Shown here: piece after piece, positions 8,434 through 16,207 of the stretch
How positions within the stretch are numbered: the first letter of the stretch is position 1
Layout: the number at the start of each line of letters is the position of its first letter
DNA from: Mycolicibacterium austroafricanum
GTDB lineage: Bacteria > Actinomycetota > Actinomycetes > Mycobacteriales > Mycobacteriaceae
Reading direction: 5' to 3'
Length of the DNA stretch: 64,000 bases
NCBI RefSeq assembly: GCF_000612725.1
Contig: NZ_HG964461.1
Span: 91,427-155,426, forward strand
The notes under the pieces: generated by a model
Seen by the model: the letters and a program-made list of their open reading frames with translations, nothing else
What the model was told of the DNA's origin: nothing
Database searches by the model: none
Position numbers and translations under genes: made by a program

Positions 8434-9077
8434 GCGATTTCTCCTTTTCGCAGTTCGCCGACCGCGGTTGCGATCGATTCGAGTGGACTGTGCGCTGCGA
8501 CGGTGACGATCACCGCCGCACCGGCCGCGACCGCCTCGGCCAGCCAGGTGGTGAGTGCCTGAAGCGGGGCGTACTCATCGGGGCCGTCGAGCACGATGAA
8601 GGGGCGTTCGGCCAGCAGCGTGGCGGCCAGCGCGACCGCGTGTCGTTGCGCGGCGCGCAGACGTCCCAGCGGCGTGCGTGCGGCGTCGGCGACACCGAGC
8701 CGGGTCAGTCCGGCGAGGGCGCCGGCCTGCGTGCAACCCGCCGCGCGCGCGACCGCGGCCTGGGCGGTCAGTATCGGCGCGGCCGCCAGTGGACCGTCGA
8801 AGGCCGCCACGTGGTGGGCCCGCAGCCACGCCACTGTCCGCGGGTCCGCCGTGGTGAGGTCGACGTCTCCGCGGCCACCGAGTCGCAGCGTCACCGCGCC
8901 CGCATCGGGTCGGTACACCCCGGTGAGGCATCGCGCCAGGGTGGTGCGCCCGGAGCCGGCTCTGCCGTGGATCAGCGTGAGCTGTCCGCCGGTTGCCGTG
9001 ACCTGTGCGCCGTCGAGCACGTCGACCCCGTTGGCGAACCGCTTCGAGAGCCGGGTGGTGGCGATGGTGGGAGTCAT
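8418..9077 (-). CDS. phnL: PhnL, C-P lyase ABC-type subunit with degenerate ATPase motifs
   Basis: A 219-residue protein in the phnL position, ATGA-overlapping phnK upstream. The N-terminus (MTPTIATTRLSKRFANGVDV) and Walker A region are ABC-like. The P-loop is GRAGSGRTT, with Arg44 where the catalytic Lys belongs. The LSGGQ signature is LRAAQ (140-144), and Walker B is IVLDGPDE (161-168) instead of LDEP. PhnL normally has intact ABC motifs and works with PhnK and PhnGHI in transferring the phosphonate to ATP-derived ribose. This copy is predicted unable to hydrolyse ATP normally and may be structural. The operon is otherwise intact, so a pseudogene is less likely. Confidence 0.85.
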   Translation of the reverse strand: MTPTIATTRLSKRFANGVDVLDGAQVTATGGQLTLIHGRAGSGRTTLARCLTGVYRPDAGAVTLRLGGRGDVDLTTADPRTVAWLRAHHVAAFDGPLAAAPILTAQAAVARAAGCTQAGALAGLTRLGVADAARTPLGRLRAAQRHAVALAATLLAERPFIVLDGPDEYAPLQALTTWLAEAVAAGAAVIVTVAAHSPLESIATAVGELRKGEIAWHTV

Positions 9078-9949
9078 GTCAGCCTCGAAGACACCAGGAG
9101 TTGGGTGTAGGGATGCTGAGGATCCTCGAGCACCTGCTCGGTGATCCCCTGCTCGACGATGCGGCCGTGATGCAGCACCACGACACGGGACGCCAAGATC
9201 CGTACCGCGGCCAGGTCGTGGGACACCACGACGGTCGCCGATCCCAGCGATTCCGCCACGCGGGCAACGACTTCGAGCAGGTCGGCCTGCACCGACGGGT
9301 CGAGCCCGGTGGTCGGCTCGTCGAGCAGCAGCAGTTGGGGCGGATCGACGAGTGCGCGGGCGAGCTGTACTCGCTGCTGCATCCCGCCGGAGAAGGTCAT
9401 CAGCGCGTCGTTGTGTCGTTCCGGTCGCAACCCCAGTTCGCCGAGGAGTTCGCCGGCTCTGGCGTTGATGTCGGCGAAGCGGCGTGCCCCTCCGCCCAGC
9501 AGTCGTTCGGCGACATTGGAGGCGGCACCCAAGCGTGGGTAGAGCCCGGCCGCCAGTGCGTTCTGATGCACCATCACCACCGTCGACCGCTTGAGTTCGG
9601 ACGTCTGGCCGGTGTGCCGGAACAGGTCGCCGTGTCCGTCGACGACCATGGAGCCGGAGTCGGGCACCAGGTCGAGATGCAGGCAACGCAGCAGCGTCGT
9701 CTTGCCGGATCCGGATTCGCCGACCACGCCGAGCACCTCGTGCGGGCCGACCTCGAACGACGCCTGGTGCACGGCGACCACCGTTCCGCAGTCGCGGCAG
9801 CGGTTGGTGCCTGCCGCTTCCCCGGTGAGCTCGACGCACCGGTCGCAGCCGGGACCGAAGCGATGGGACACCCCGGTCACGGACACCACCGGCGGCGGTG
9901 GGTGCAGGCCGGGGCCGGCGGTGCGGTCGGTGAGAGCGTCGGCGGTCAC
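9074..9949 (-). CDS. phnK: PhnK, C-P lyase complex ABC ATPase
   Basis: A 291-residue ABC protein with intact motifs: Walker A GESGSGKTT, signature FSGGMQQR, Walker B LLLLDEPTTGLD and switch His in VVSHDL. An insertion after the first strands carries two cysteine pairs (CDRC and CRDC), a zinc-finger-like loop that typifies PhnK. The protein docks on the PhnJ subunits of the C-P lyase core and couples ATP hydrolysis to substrate turnover. The gene is slightly longer than E. coli phnK because of an N-terminal extension. It overlaps phnJ and phnL by 4 nt each, implying coupled translation. Confidence 0.93.
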   Translation of the reverse strand: MTADALTDRTAGPGLHPPPPVVSVTGVSHRFGPGCDRCVELTGEAAGTNRCRDCGTVVAVHQASFEVGPHEVLGVVGESGSGKTTLLRCLHLDLVPDSGSMVVDGHGDLFRHTGQTSELKRSTVVMVHQNALAAGLYPRLGAASNVAERLLGGGARRFADINARAGELLGELGLRPERHNDALMTFSGGMQQRVQLARALVDPPQLLLLDEPTTGLDPSVQADLLEVVARVAESLGSATVVVSHDLAAVRILASRVVVLHHGRIVEQGITEQVLEDPQHPYTQLLVSSRLT

Positions 9950-10827
9950 GGCGCGATCTCCTCACGGCGACTGTGACACGCGTCGGCGTCGCTGCAGCAC
10001 CACACCTGAGTCGCCGAGGGACCGTCGGTGGGCACCCGGTAGGAGGTGGTGCTGCCGCACAGCCAGCACGGAGCTTCCGCGTCTTCCGGATCCAGGGCGA
10101 TGTCGTCGAATGCCAACGGCTGCACCGTGGTGTAGGGCGGCAGCGCGGTGAGCCGGGCTCGCCGTCCCGCGCCGAGCAGGATGGGGTGCGGGCGCCGGTC
10201 GAGTCGCAGGACGTCGTAGCGCGGGATGGGGCTGGGGCTCATCAGGCGCGCGCCGGCGACCAGCACGGGATGGTCTGCCCCGGTGCGCGGACCGCCGAGG
10301 CGGGCCTGGGCGTCGTAGAGATCCAGCCAGGCCGCGGTGTAGTCGCGTTCGGCGTGGGCGGCCAGTGCCGCGATGTCGTCGGGCACGACGCGCCGCAGTG
10401 GTTCGGGGTGAGGGACCTGCAGCACGAGGAGTTGGTCGGGGCGCAGATCGATCTCCGGTATGCGGTGGCGGCTCTGGATGATGGTGGCGGCCGCTGTGCT
10501 GGTGGTGGACTCGCACCGGGCCGATGTGCTGATGAGTTTGCGCATGCCGGCCGCGTTGACCGACATGTCGTCGCCCTGGTCGATCACCTTGACGGTGTCG
10601 GCGGGTCCGACCAGCGACAGGGTCACCTGCAGGCCGCCGCTGCCCCATCCGCGCGCGACCGGCATCTCCCGGGAGGCGAAAGGCACCTGCCATCCCGGAA
10701 TGGCGAGGGCTTTCAGGATCGCCCGGCGCACATTGCGTTTGGTGTCCTCGTCGAGGTAGGCATAGGCCTCGCGCCGTCCGTGTGCGGCGGCCAGCGCGGC
10801 CACCGTCGTGGGCGGTTCCGGCGTCAT
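9946..10827 (-). CDS. phnJ: PhnJ, radical-SAM C-P lyase
   Basis: A 293-residue enzyme of family length. The C-terminal cysteines are Cys254 and Cys257 (CWLC), Cys278 and Cys284 (CSDADAC). These match the CX2CX~21CX5C pattern in which three Cys bind the 4Fe-4S cluster and the last forms the thiyl radical. PhnJ splits the carbon-phosphorus bond of 5-phospho-ribose-1-alkylphosphonate, giving the alkane and a cyclic phosphate. The gene sits between phnI and phnK with 4-nt overlaps. All four catalytic cysteines are present, so the enzyme looks active. Confidence 0.95.
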   Translation of the reverse strand: MTPEPPTTVAALAAAHGRREAYAYLDEDTKRNVRRAILKALAIPGWQVPFASREMPVARGWGSGGLQVTLSLVGPADTVKVIDQGDDMSVNAAGMRKLISTSARCESTTSTAAATIIQSRHRIPEIDLRPDQLLVLQVPHPEPLRRVVPDDIAALAAHAERDYTAAWLDLYDAQARLGGPRTGADHPVLVAGARLMSPSPIPRYDVLRLDRRPHPILLGAGRRARLTALPPYTTVQPLAFDDIALDPEDAEAPCWLCGSTTSYRVPTDGPSATQVWCCSDADACHSRREEIAP

Positions 10828-11852
10828 CGTTGCTCCTTGCTGGCGGCTTGCGAGAGATAGGCCGTGAATCCTGCGTAGTGCGGCAGGCGGAGATGCTCGA
10901 CGAAACCGTTGGTGGCCGGGCCGTCGGTGGCCGCGATGATGGTCTGCTCGTCGAGCGTCAGCGGTTCGGCCAGGTCACCGTCGGCCAGGATCGCCGCATC
11001 CAGGAGTGCCAGGGCGATCGCCCGCCGCTCGACGGTGCCCAGCGTCGCGCCCCAGCCCAGCGCGAGCCCTGGGCGTCCCTCCACTTCGGCGTCCAGGACG
11101 ACTTCGACCTCGGTGATCGGCAGTTCGACGACGGCGACCGGAATACCGCTGCGCGGGTGGTGGATTCGCACGGAGGCCACCGCCACGCTCAGCTCGACCA
11201 GCACCGCCTCCTGCCGTCGCCCCAGGATCATCGCGGCGAGCGCCACCAGGGCGCCGGTCTCTCCGCGGGTGAGCAGGGCCAGACGGTTGGGTCTGCTGTG
11301 CGGCGGCACCAGCACCGCGCGGGCGGGGTCGTCACCGGCCCCGTCAGCGGGAGGGGTCACCGTCGGGGCACCCTGGATGAGGTCACGCACCCGCAGGGTC
11401 TCCACCCGCCGCGGGGCGTCGGCCGCCGGGGCGTCCGCCGTCAGGGGATCCTGGTCCGCGGCCGCCGGAGGGCTGTCACTCACCTCGGGTGTGGGAGTCC
11501 AATCGAGCTGGCGGGCAATCAGTTCCGGCGCGAACCCGAGCCACTGGCCGCCGGGGATCTGCGGGTAGGCCGACGACAGTCGCCGCGTCAGCACCACATC
11601 CTCCGGCTGCACGGTCAGCGCGTGCAGGTGCGGCTGGGTGGCCGCCCACACCCGCAGGATGGACACGGCATGGGCCGGGTCGCCGTGCGCCTGATCGAGG
11701 GCGCGGCGCGCGGCGGCGGGCTCCCACAGCCCGGCCTCGGCGCAGATCTGTTCTTCGAGGACGGCGGTGCTGATGTCGTTTCCGCGGCGCGTGGACTGGG
11801 CGATCGCCCGGGCGGCGTCCAGCGCTTCGTTCTCGTGCATGCTGGCGTACAT
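10824..11852 (-). CDS. phnI: PhnI, C-P lyase core subunit
   Basis: A 342-residue protein starting at ATG 11852, MYASMHENEALDAARAIAQS. The open frame continues upstream, but that part is the antisense-like reading of phnH and is excluded. PhnI is the nucleosidase component that, with PhnG, PhnH and PhnL, joins phosphonate to the ribose of ATP with release of adenine. Conserved stretches include ISTAVLEEQICAEAGLWEP and the C-terminal LPHYAGFTAYL. The start overlaps the phnH stop by one base (TGATG) and its stop overlaps the phnJ start. A Pro/Ala-rich linker in the middle looks lineage-specific. Confidence 0.92.
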   Translation of the reverse strand: MYASMHENEALDAARAIAQSTRRGNDISTAVLEEQICAEAGLWEPAAARRALDQAHGDPAHAVSILRVWAATQPHLHALTVQPEDVVLTRRLSSAYPQIPGGQWLGFAPELIARQLDWTPTPEVSDSPPAAADQDPLTADAPAADAPRRVETLRVRDLIQGAPTVTPPADGAGDDPARAVLVPPHSRPNRLALLTRGETGALVALAAMILGRRQEAVLVELSVAVASVRIHHPRSGIPVAVVELPITEVEVVLDAEVEGRPGLALGWGATLGTVERRAIALALLDAAILADGDLAEPLTLDEQTIIAATDGPATNGFVEHLRLPHYAGFTAYLSQAASKEQR

Positions 11853-12415
11853 CAGGGCACCGCCTGGATCGCGACGCTGCGCGGCAGTCCGATCAGACAC
11901 TCGGGCGTGACGATCAGCAGGTCCACCCCGGCCGGCGGGTCCGCGTTCGCCGCCGACAACGCGTGCAGCGCCAGCGCGTCGAGCGGGACGAAGGCCGTGG
12001 TGGGCTCCGGTAGACCAGGACCCGACAGCAGCAGCGGTCGCGCCTCGCCTGCGGTGGCGATCACCACCGTCGCACCGGTTTCCGGCGTGCGGCGGGTGCC
12101 GCGCCGGGCCTGCGAGATCGGTGTGGCGGCCGGTCCGTGCACCAGCACCCAGTCGGCCGCACCGACCTCGGCAGAGTCGGCCCCGGTAAGGGCACACACC
12201 ATGTCCGCCACGCGGTGTACGGCATCACCGCCGTGAGTCCCCAGCCCCAGGCCGCGGTCGAGCAGCGCGAGCAGCACAGCAGCTCCGCGGTCAAGCTCGG
12301 GGTGCTCGCAGATCTGCGGTGTGCCGGACAACTCGATGGGCGTTCCCGGTGAACACAGCGCCCGCATGCAGGCCAGGAACGTGGTCCTGCTGTCGTGCAC
12401 CGCATCCCATCTCAT
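11852..12415 (-). CDS. phnH: PhnH, C-P lyase core subunit
   Basis: A 187-residue protein of usual PhnH length (about 190). The N-terminus matches the family pattern of an F-R-x-x-M segment followed by PGTPIEL, and it contains LLALLDRGLGLGTHG. PhnH belongs to the PLP-transferase-like fold without the cofactor and is part of the PhnGHIJ core complex. It overlaps phnG by 4 nt and phnI by 1 nt, as expected for stoichiometric subunits. Confidence 0.9.
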   Translation of the reverse strand: MRWDAVHDSRTTFLACMRALCSPGTPIELSGTPQICEHPELDRGAAVLLALLDRGLGLGTHGGDAVHRVADMVCALTGADSAEVGAADWVLVHGPAATPISQARRGTRRTPETGATVVIATAGEARPLLLSGPGLPEPTTAFVPLDALALHALSAANADPPAGVDLLIVTPECLIGLPRSVAIQAVP

Positions 12416-12828
12416 GACTGCTCCAATCGCGTCGTCGCCACCAGTTCGGCGCGGGCACGTCCGCGATCGGCGCGCGCATCGAGCGCGGCCCGGCAGAGCT
12501 CCTCCACCCGCAGGGCATGCGGTCCGCGGCGCTCACACTCGGCGTCGCAGATCGCCGCGGCGACCGCTCCGGCGGGGTCGTACCCGGCGCGCACGCCGTC
12601 CCCACGAACACCTGCCAGCTCGACGGTGCACCGGGTGAGCGCCGCGTGGCCGAGAACCACCGTGGTGTCACCGGCCCCCGGCACGGGCACCCGGACCGGG
12701 GCGCTGACCGATTCCGGCCCGGAGGTGACCGACACCGGCACCGCGGTGGCCAGGATCTCGTCGGCCAGTCGTTCCAGCGCTGCGGCGTCGGCCTCGCACA
12801 GCGCCTCGAACCGCAGTTCAGGCCTCAC
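12412..12828 (-). CDS. phnG: PhnG, C-P lyase core subunit
   Basis: A 138-residue protein of usual PhnG length. The segment CTVELAGVRGDGVRAGYDP matches the conserved PhnG pattern CxVEL...GxGYxxGRD. It is a subunit of the PhnGHI(J) complex that activates phosphonates. The gene lies directly behind the regulator phnF with a 4-nt overlap and overlaps phnH by 4 nt, so regulator and enzyme are translated from one message. Confidence 0.88.
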   Translation of the reverse strand: MRPELRFEALCEADAAALERLADEILATAVPVSVTSGPESVSAPVRVPVPGAGDTTVVLGHAALTRCTVELAGVRGDGVRAGYDPAGAVAAAICDAECERRGPHALRVEELCRAALDARADRGRARAELVATTRLEQS

Positions 12829-13562
12829 GTGAGGTCCACCGTGAACTGCACATGGTCGCCGCGGAACCGGTGCCGCACGGCGGCCACCGGGATGCCGTCC
12901 TCGTCGATGTTCAGCCCCCTCATCTCCAGGATCGCGGCACCCACCCTGATCCGAAGGTGTTCTGCTTCAGCGGGTTCGGCCAGACTGGCGGCGAACGTGC
13001 GGGATGCCCGTTGCATGCGCACGCCGTGGTTGTCGTGCAGGTAGTCGAACAACGAGGTGTCCCCTGCCCACTGCTGAGCCAGCCGCGGGAATCTCGCGGT
13101 GGGGATCGACGTCATCGTCACCGACCAGGGCTCGTCGTCGACGAGCCGCAGCGTGGTGCACACGAACAGTTCCCCGTCGGTGCGCAATTCCGCTGCCAGC
13201 TCCGATGACTCGGTGATCTCCGACCCCAGCACGGTGATACCGACGCGGTGTCCGAGCTCGAGCATGGTGCGGGTGAAGCTGGCGTCCCGGCCGGCCGAGA
13301 TGTCGTAACGCATCCGCGGCGTCGCGACGAATGAGCCCTTGCCGCGGACGGTTTCGATCAGGCCACGCTGGTTGAGTTCGTCGAGCGCCCGCCGCACGGT
13401 CAACCGGTTGACCTCGAATTCCTGCGACAGCTCGGCTTCGCTCGGCAGCTTGTCGCCTGGTTTGGCCCGCTGCGCCAGACGCGTCTCGAGGACGTCGCTG
13501 AGTTGCCGGTACAGCGGCTGGCCGGCATACCTGTTGATCATCTCCAGATGGTGGTTCATCAT
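12825..13562 (-). CDS. phnF: PhnF, GntR/HutC-family regulator of the phn operon
   Basis: A 245-residue regulator from ATG 13562 (a second ATG is at 13559). The N-terminal winged helix includes LPSEAELSQEFEVNRLTVRR and ETVRGKGSFVA. The C-terminal UTRA/chorismate-lyase-like ligand domain includes SVTMTSIPTARFP and FTVDLT. In M. smegmatis PhnF represses phnDCE and binds TGGTATAGACCA-like operators. Here it is an internal cistron, ATGA-overlapping phnE upstream and phnG downstream, which would give negative autoregulation. Candidate operators lie upstream of phnD. Confidence 0.92.
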   Translation of the reverse strand: MMNHHLEMINRYAGQPLYRQLSDVLETRLAQRAKPGDKLPSEAELSQEFEVNRLTVRRALDELNQRGLIETVRGKGSFVATPRMRYDISAGRDASFTRTMLELGHRVGITVLGSEITESSELAAELRTDGELFVCTTLRLVDDEPWSVTMTSIPTARFPRLAQQWAGDTSLFDYLHDNHGVRMQRASRTFAASLAEPAEAEHLRIRVGAAILEMRGLNIDEDGIPVAAVRHRFRGDHVQFTVDLT

Positions 13563-14392
13563 CGACCCGCGCTTCCCAGGACGCGCCGACGGATTGCCGC
13601 GGACACCCTCTCGAACGCCACGACGACCACCAGGATCGCCAGAATGATCGTGGCCGCTTCGTCGTAGCGGAGCAACGTCATCGACGTGGCCAGTTCGATG
13701 CCGATGCCACCCGCCCCGACCAGACCGAGGACCACCGACGATCGCGCCGAGGATTCCAGCGCGAACATCGACGTCGTGACGAACGACGGCATGCACGCCG
13801 GCAGCACGCCGCCGGCCAGCACGCCGAAGCGCGGAGCGCCGAGTGCCTGCAACCCTTCGATGCGCCCCGGGTCGATGTCCTCGATGCTCTCGGCGAAGAA
13901 CCGCCCGCAGAAGCCCATCACGTCCACGGCGATGGCCAGCACCCCGGCCTCGGGCCCGAGACCGACGGCGATGACGAAGATCAGGCCCCAGACCAGGTCG
14001 GGAATGGTTCTGCTGATCGTGATGATCCCGCGGCTGATGCCGTACAGCGACCAGTGCGGCGAGGTGTTGTGTGCGGCGAGGACGGCCAGCGGCACGCTCA
14101 GGATCACCCCGATAATCGTTCCGAGCAGCGCCATCTCGACGGTGACCAGTAGCGCCTTGAGGATCGGCCCGAGCCGGTGGGTGTCCGGCGGGACCGCGTC
14201 GGAGAGGAACTCGCCGAGCCGGAACACCCCGGCCGCCAGCGAGTCGGGACGCACGGCAGCGCCTTGAGTCCATCCGTGCGCCAACAGGCCGCCCACGACG
14301 AGGACGATGACCAGTGTGAGCAGGCTGGGGCGCCGGAACCGCGGCGGAGTCGCGGGAGCGCCCGTCGCCGACGACGTACCGATCCGATTCAC
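13559..14392 (-). CDS. phnE: PhnE, phosphonate ABC transporter permease
   Basis: A 277-residue permease with about six membrane segments and an EAA-type loop, EGLQALGAPRFGVLAGGVLP, which docks on the ATPase. The N-terminus is a short Pro/Ala-rich extension. It forms the membrane channel with PhnC (ATPase) and PhnD (binding protein) for phosphonate or phosphate/phosphite uptake. It overlaps phnC by 4 nt and phnF by 4 nt. Confidence 0.93.
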   Translation of the reverse strand: MNRIGTSSATGAPATPPRFRRPSLLTLVIVLVVGGLLAHGWTQGAAVRPDSLAAGVFRLGEFLSDAVPPDTHRLGPILKALLVTVEMALLGTIIGVILSVPLAVLAAHNTSPHWSLYGISRGIITISRTIPDLVWGLIFVIAVGLGPEAGVLAIAVDVMGFCGRFFAESIEDIDPGRIEGLQALGAPRFGVLAGGVLPACMPSFVTTSMFALESSARSSVVLGLVGAGGIGIELATSMTLLRYDEAATIILAILVVVVAFERVSAAIRRRVLGSAGR

Positions 14393-15201
14393 GAGACCCC
14401 GTCCGCGAAGATCGGCTCCAACTGCGCCGCATCACATTCGGCGGCCGGCTTGTCGAAGTCGACGGTTCCACCCCGTAATCCGACGACGCGGTCGGCATAG
14501 CTCATCGCCAGGTCCATCTGATGCAGCGCCATGACCACGGTGACGTGTCGTTCGGCGGCGATCCCGGACAGCAGTTCCATGACCGCGGTCGCGGACGCGG
14601 GGTCGAGGCTGGCGACCGGCTCGTCGGCCAGGATGATCGTCGGCCGCTGCATCAGCATCCGGGCGATCGCCACCCGCTGCTGTTGACCGCCGGACAACGT
14701 GTCCACCCGGCGCTCGGCGAGGCTCGCCAGGCCCACCCGATCCAAGCTCGCCATCGCTTCGCGGCGGACCTCGGCGGGACTGGTCAGCGGCCAGGCACAC
14801 CGGGTGCCGTGGCGGCCCATCGCGCCGTGGACCACATTGTGGAGCACGGTGAGCCGTGGGATCAGATGGAATCGCTGGAAGACGAACCCGATGTCACGGC
14901 GGATCCCGCGCAGCGCGCGTCGCGGTGCCGCCGTGACATCGGTTCCGGCCAGAGTCACCGTGCCACTGGTGGGCTCCGCCAACCGCACCAGGCAGCGCAG
15001 CAGCGTCGATTTTCCTGCCCCGTTGGTGCCGATAAGCGCCACCGTCTCACCGTGCTCCACCCGAAGGTTCACCCCGGCAAGGACATTCGTCGATGCGCCG
15101 CGATAGCGCAGCCGGAGGTCGTCGACCTCGATCGCCGTAGCGCGGCTGGTGCGCGCCGGTGTCGGACCGGCCACCTGGTCGGGCACGACCATGTCAATCA
15201 C
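14389..15201 (-). CDS. phnC: PhnC, phosphonate ABC transporter ATPase
   Basis: A 270-residue ABC ATPase with Walker A GTNGAGKST, Q-loop FVFQRFHLI, signature TLSGGQQQR, Walker B IILADEPVASLD and switch His in VMALHQMD. PhnC proteins typically have VFQ and ADEPVASLDP, as here. It powers uptake by PhnE/PhnD at the membrane. The start overlaps the end of phnD by 8 nt. All ATPase motifs are intact, in contrast to PhnL downstream. Confidence 0.94.
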   Translation of the reverse strand: MIDMVVPDQVAGPTPARTSRATAIEVDDLRLRYRGASTNVLAGVNLRVEHGETVALIGTNGAGKSTLLRCLVRLAEPTSGTVTLAGTDVTAAPRRALRGIRRDIGFVFQRFHLIPRLTVLHNVVHGAMGRHGTRCAWPLTSPAEVRREAMASLDRVGLASLAERRVDTLSGGQQQRVAIARMLMQRPTIILADEPVASLDPASATAVMELLSGIAAERHVTVVMALHQMDLAMSYADRVVGLRGGTVDFDKPAAECDAAQLEPIFADGVS

Positions 15202-16096
15202 CGAGGAACTGGGAGAAGTCGTTGACGCCGACGGCCTGGTACATCGACCGGACCCTGTCGTAGTCCTGGTCGGTCACCTCGACCAGCTTGGCGTTCGCAT
15301 ATTTAGCGTTGTCCTTGCCCTCGAGCATGGCGGTCAGCAACTCGTCGAAATGCTCCTCGAACGTGGTCTGGATGGTCGCGACCGTCTCCGGGTCAAGGCC
15401 TTTCCTTCCGACCAGCAGGTCGGGCGGAAGGATGGGACCTTCCTCGATCAGCAGGTACCGGCCGGCGTCGTCGGCCGCCATGAACTCCTCGTAGTCGTGA
15501 CATCCGATGCCGACCGCGTCGACATCGCCACGCTTGAGTGCCTCGTGCACCGCATCACCGACGGTCAGCACCTCGAGCTCGGTCGTCGGTTCCACCCCTG
15601 CGTCCTTGAGCATCTGGGACGGGCCGAGATGCCCGCTGGTCGAGCCGACGTCCGACATTGCGATCTTCTTCCCGCGCAGCTGATCGAGGCTGCTGATGCC
15701 GCTGTCGGCGCGGGTGTAGATGCAGGAATGGTAGCCGTCGCGCTCGATCGCCACGATGGGTTCGGCCCCGGTCCTCTCGTGGATGACCACGTACTCGGCC
15801 GGCCCGGTGAACACGACGTCGACACGGTCGGCCTGCATCGCGGCCGCCGCGGCCGTGCGGTCGTTGACGGCGAAGAACTCGACGTCGAGCCCGGAGGTTT
15901 CTTCGAATACCGTTTCAAACGCCCCGTATTCGCGTTGCAGCTCCTCCAGCCCCTGCAGGTCGGTGACGGCGAACCGCACGGTGCCCGCTTGCTCTTCTTC
16001 GGATGGCTGGCTGCTACAGCCGACGGCGACAGCCGCTGCAGACAGTAACGCAACAGCACCTGTGACGATCCTGCGTCCGGACATCTGATTTCCCAT
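15194..16096 (-). CDS. phnD: PhnD, phosphonate-binding lipoprotein
   Basis: A 300-residue substrate-binding lipoprotein. The N-terminus has a positively charged start, a hydrophobic stretch and a lipobox ending in VAVGC, so it should be anchored outside the membrane. The start could be 16096 or the ATG four codons on at 16084 (MSGRRIVTG). The mature part matches PhnD: VNDRTAAAAAMQADRVDVVF, GPAEYVV, GKKIAMSDVGSTSGHLGP. It delivers phosphonate or related oxyanions to PhnE/PhnC. It is the first gene of an 11-gene run on this strand, with a promoter/operator region directly upstream. Confidence 0.93.
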   Translation of the reverse strand: MGNQMSGRRIVTGAVALLSAAAVAVGCSSQPSEEEQAGTVRFAVTDLQGLEELQREYGAFETVFEETSGLDVEFFAVNDRTAAAAAMQADRVDVVFTGPAEYVVIHERTGAEPIVAIERDGYHSCIYTRADSGISSLDQLRGKKIAMSDVGSTSGHLGPSQMLKDAGVEPTTELEVLTVGDAVHEALKRGDVDAVGIGCHDYEEFMAADDAGRYLLIEEGPILPPDLLVGRKGLDPETVATIQTTFEEHFDELLTAMLEGKDNAKYANAKLVEVTDQDYDRVRSMYQAVGVNDFSQFLGD

Positions 16097-16117
16097 CTGT
16101 TGCTCTCCGGCAGTTGC

Positions 16118-16158
16118 TGTCTACATGTCTAGATAACCGGGGAGAACTGCGGGTTAAC
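16118..16158 (-). promoter_or_regulatory. Predicted phn operon promoter with PhnF-like operators
   Basis: On the minus strand GTTAAC (16153-16158) and TATCTA (16130-16135) are 17 bp apart, a plausible -35/-10 pair about 35-45 bp before phnD. The plus strand shows TGTCTA twice (16118-16123 and 16126-16131), the second within TGTCTAGATA. These resemble the GTxTAxAC core of HutC/PhnF-type sites. The sites overlap the -10 box, as expected for repression by PhnF. Motifs are seen; the binding protein is inferred from the phnF gene in the operon. Confidence 0.5.
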
Positions 16159-16207
16159 GCCGGACGACGGTCGCCGCAACGTCATGCGGCCAGCAGAACG
16201 GGCTCTC

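Noticed and set aside
8418..9965. A 515-codon minus-strand frame that could be a PhnK-PhnL fusion
   Set aside because: Its first half is the wrong frame of phnK; true PhnL starts at ATG 9077 with an ATGA overlap.
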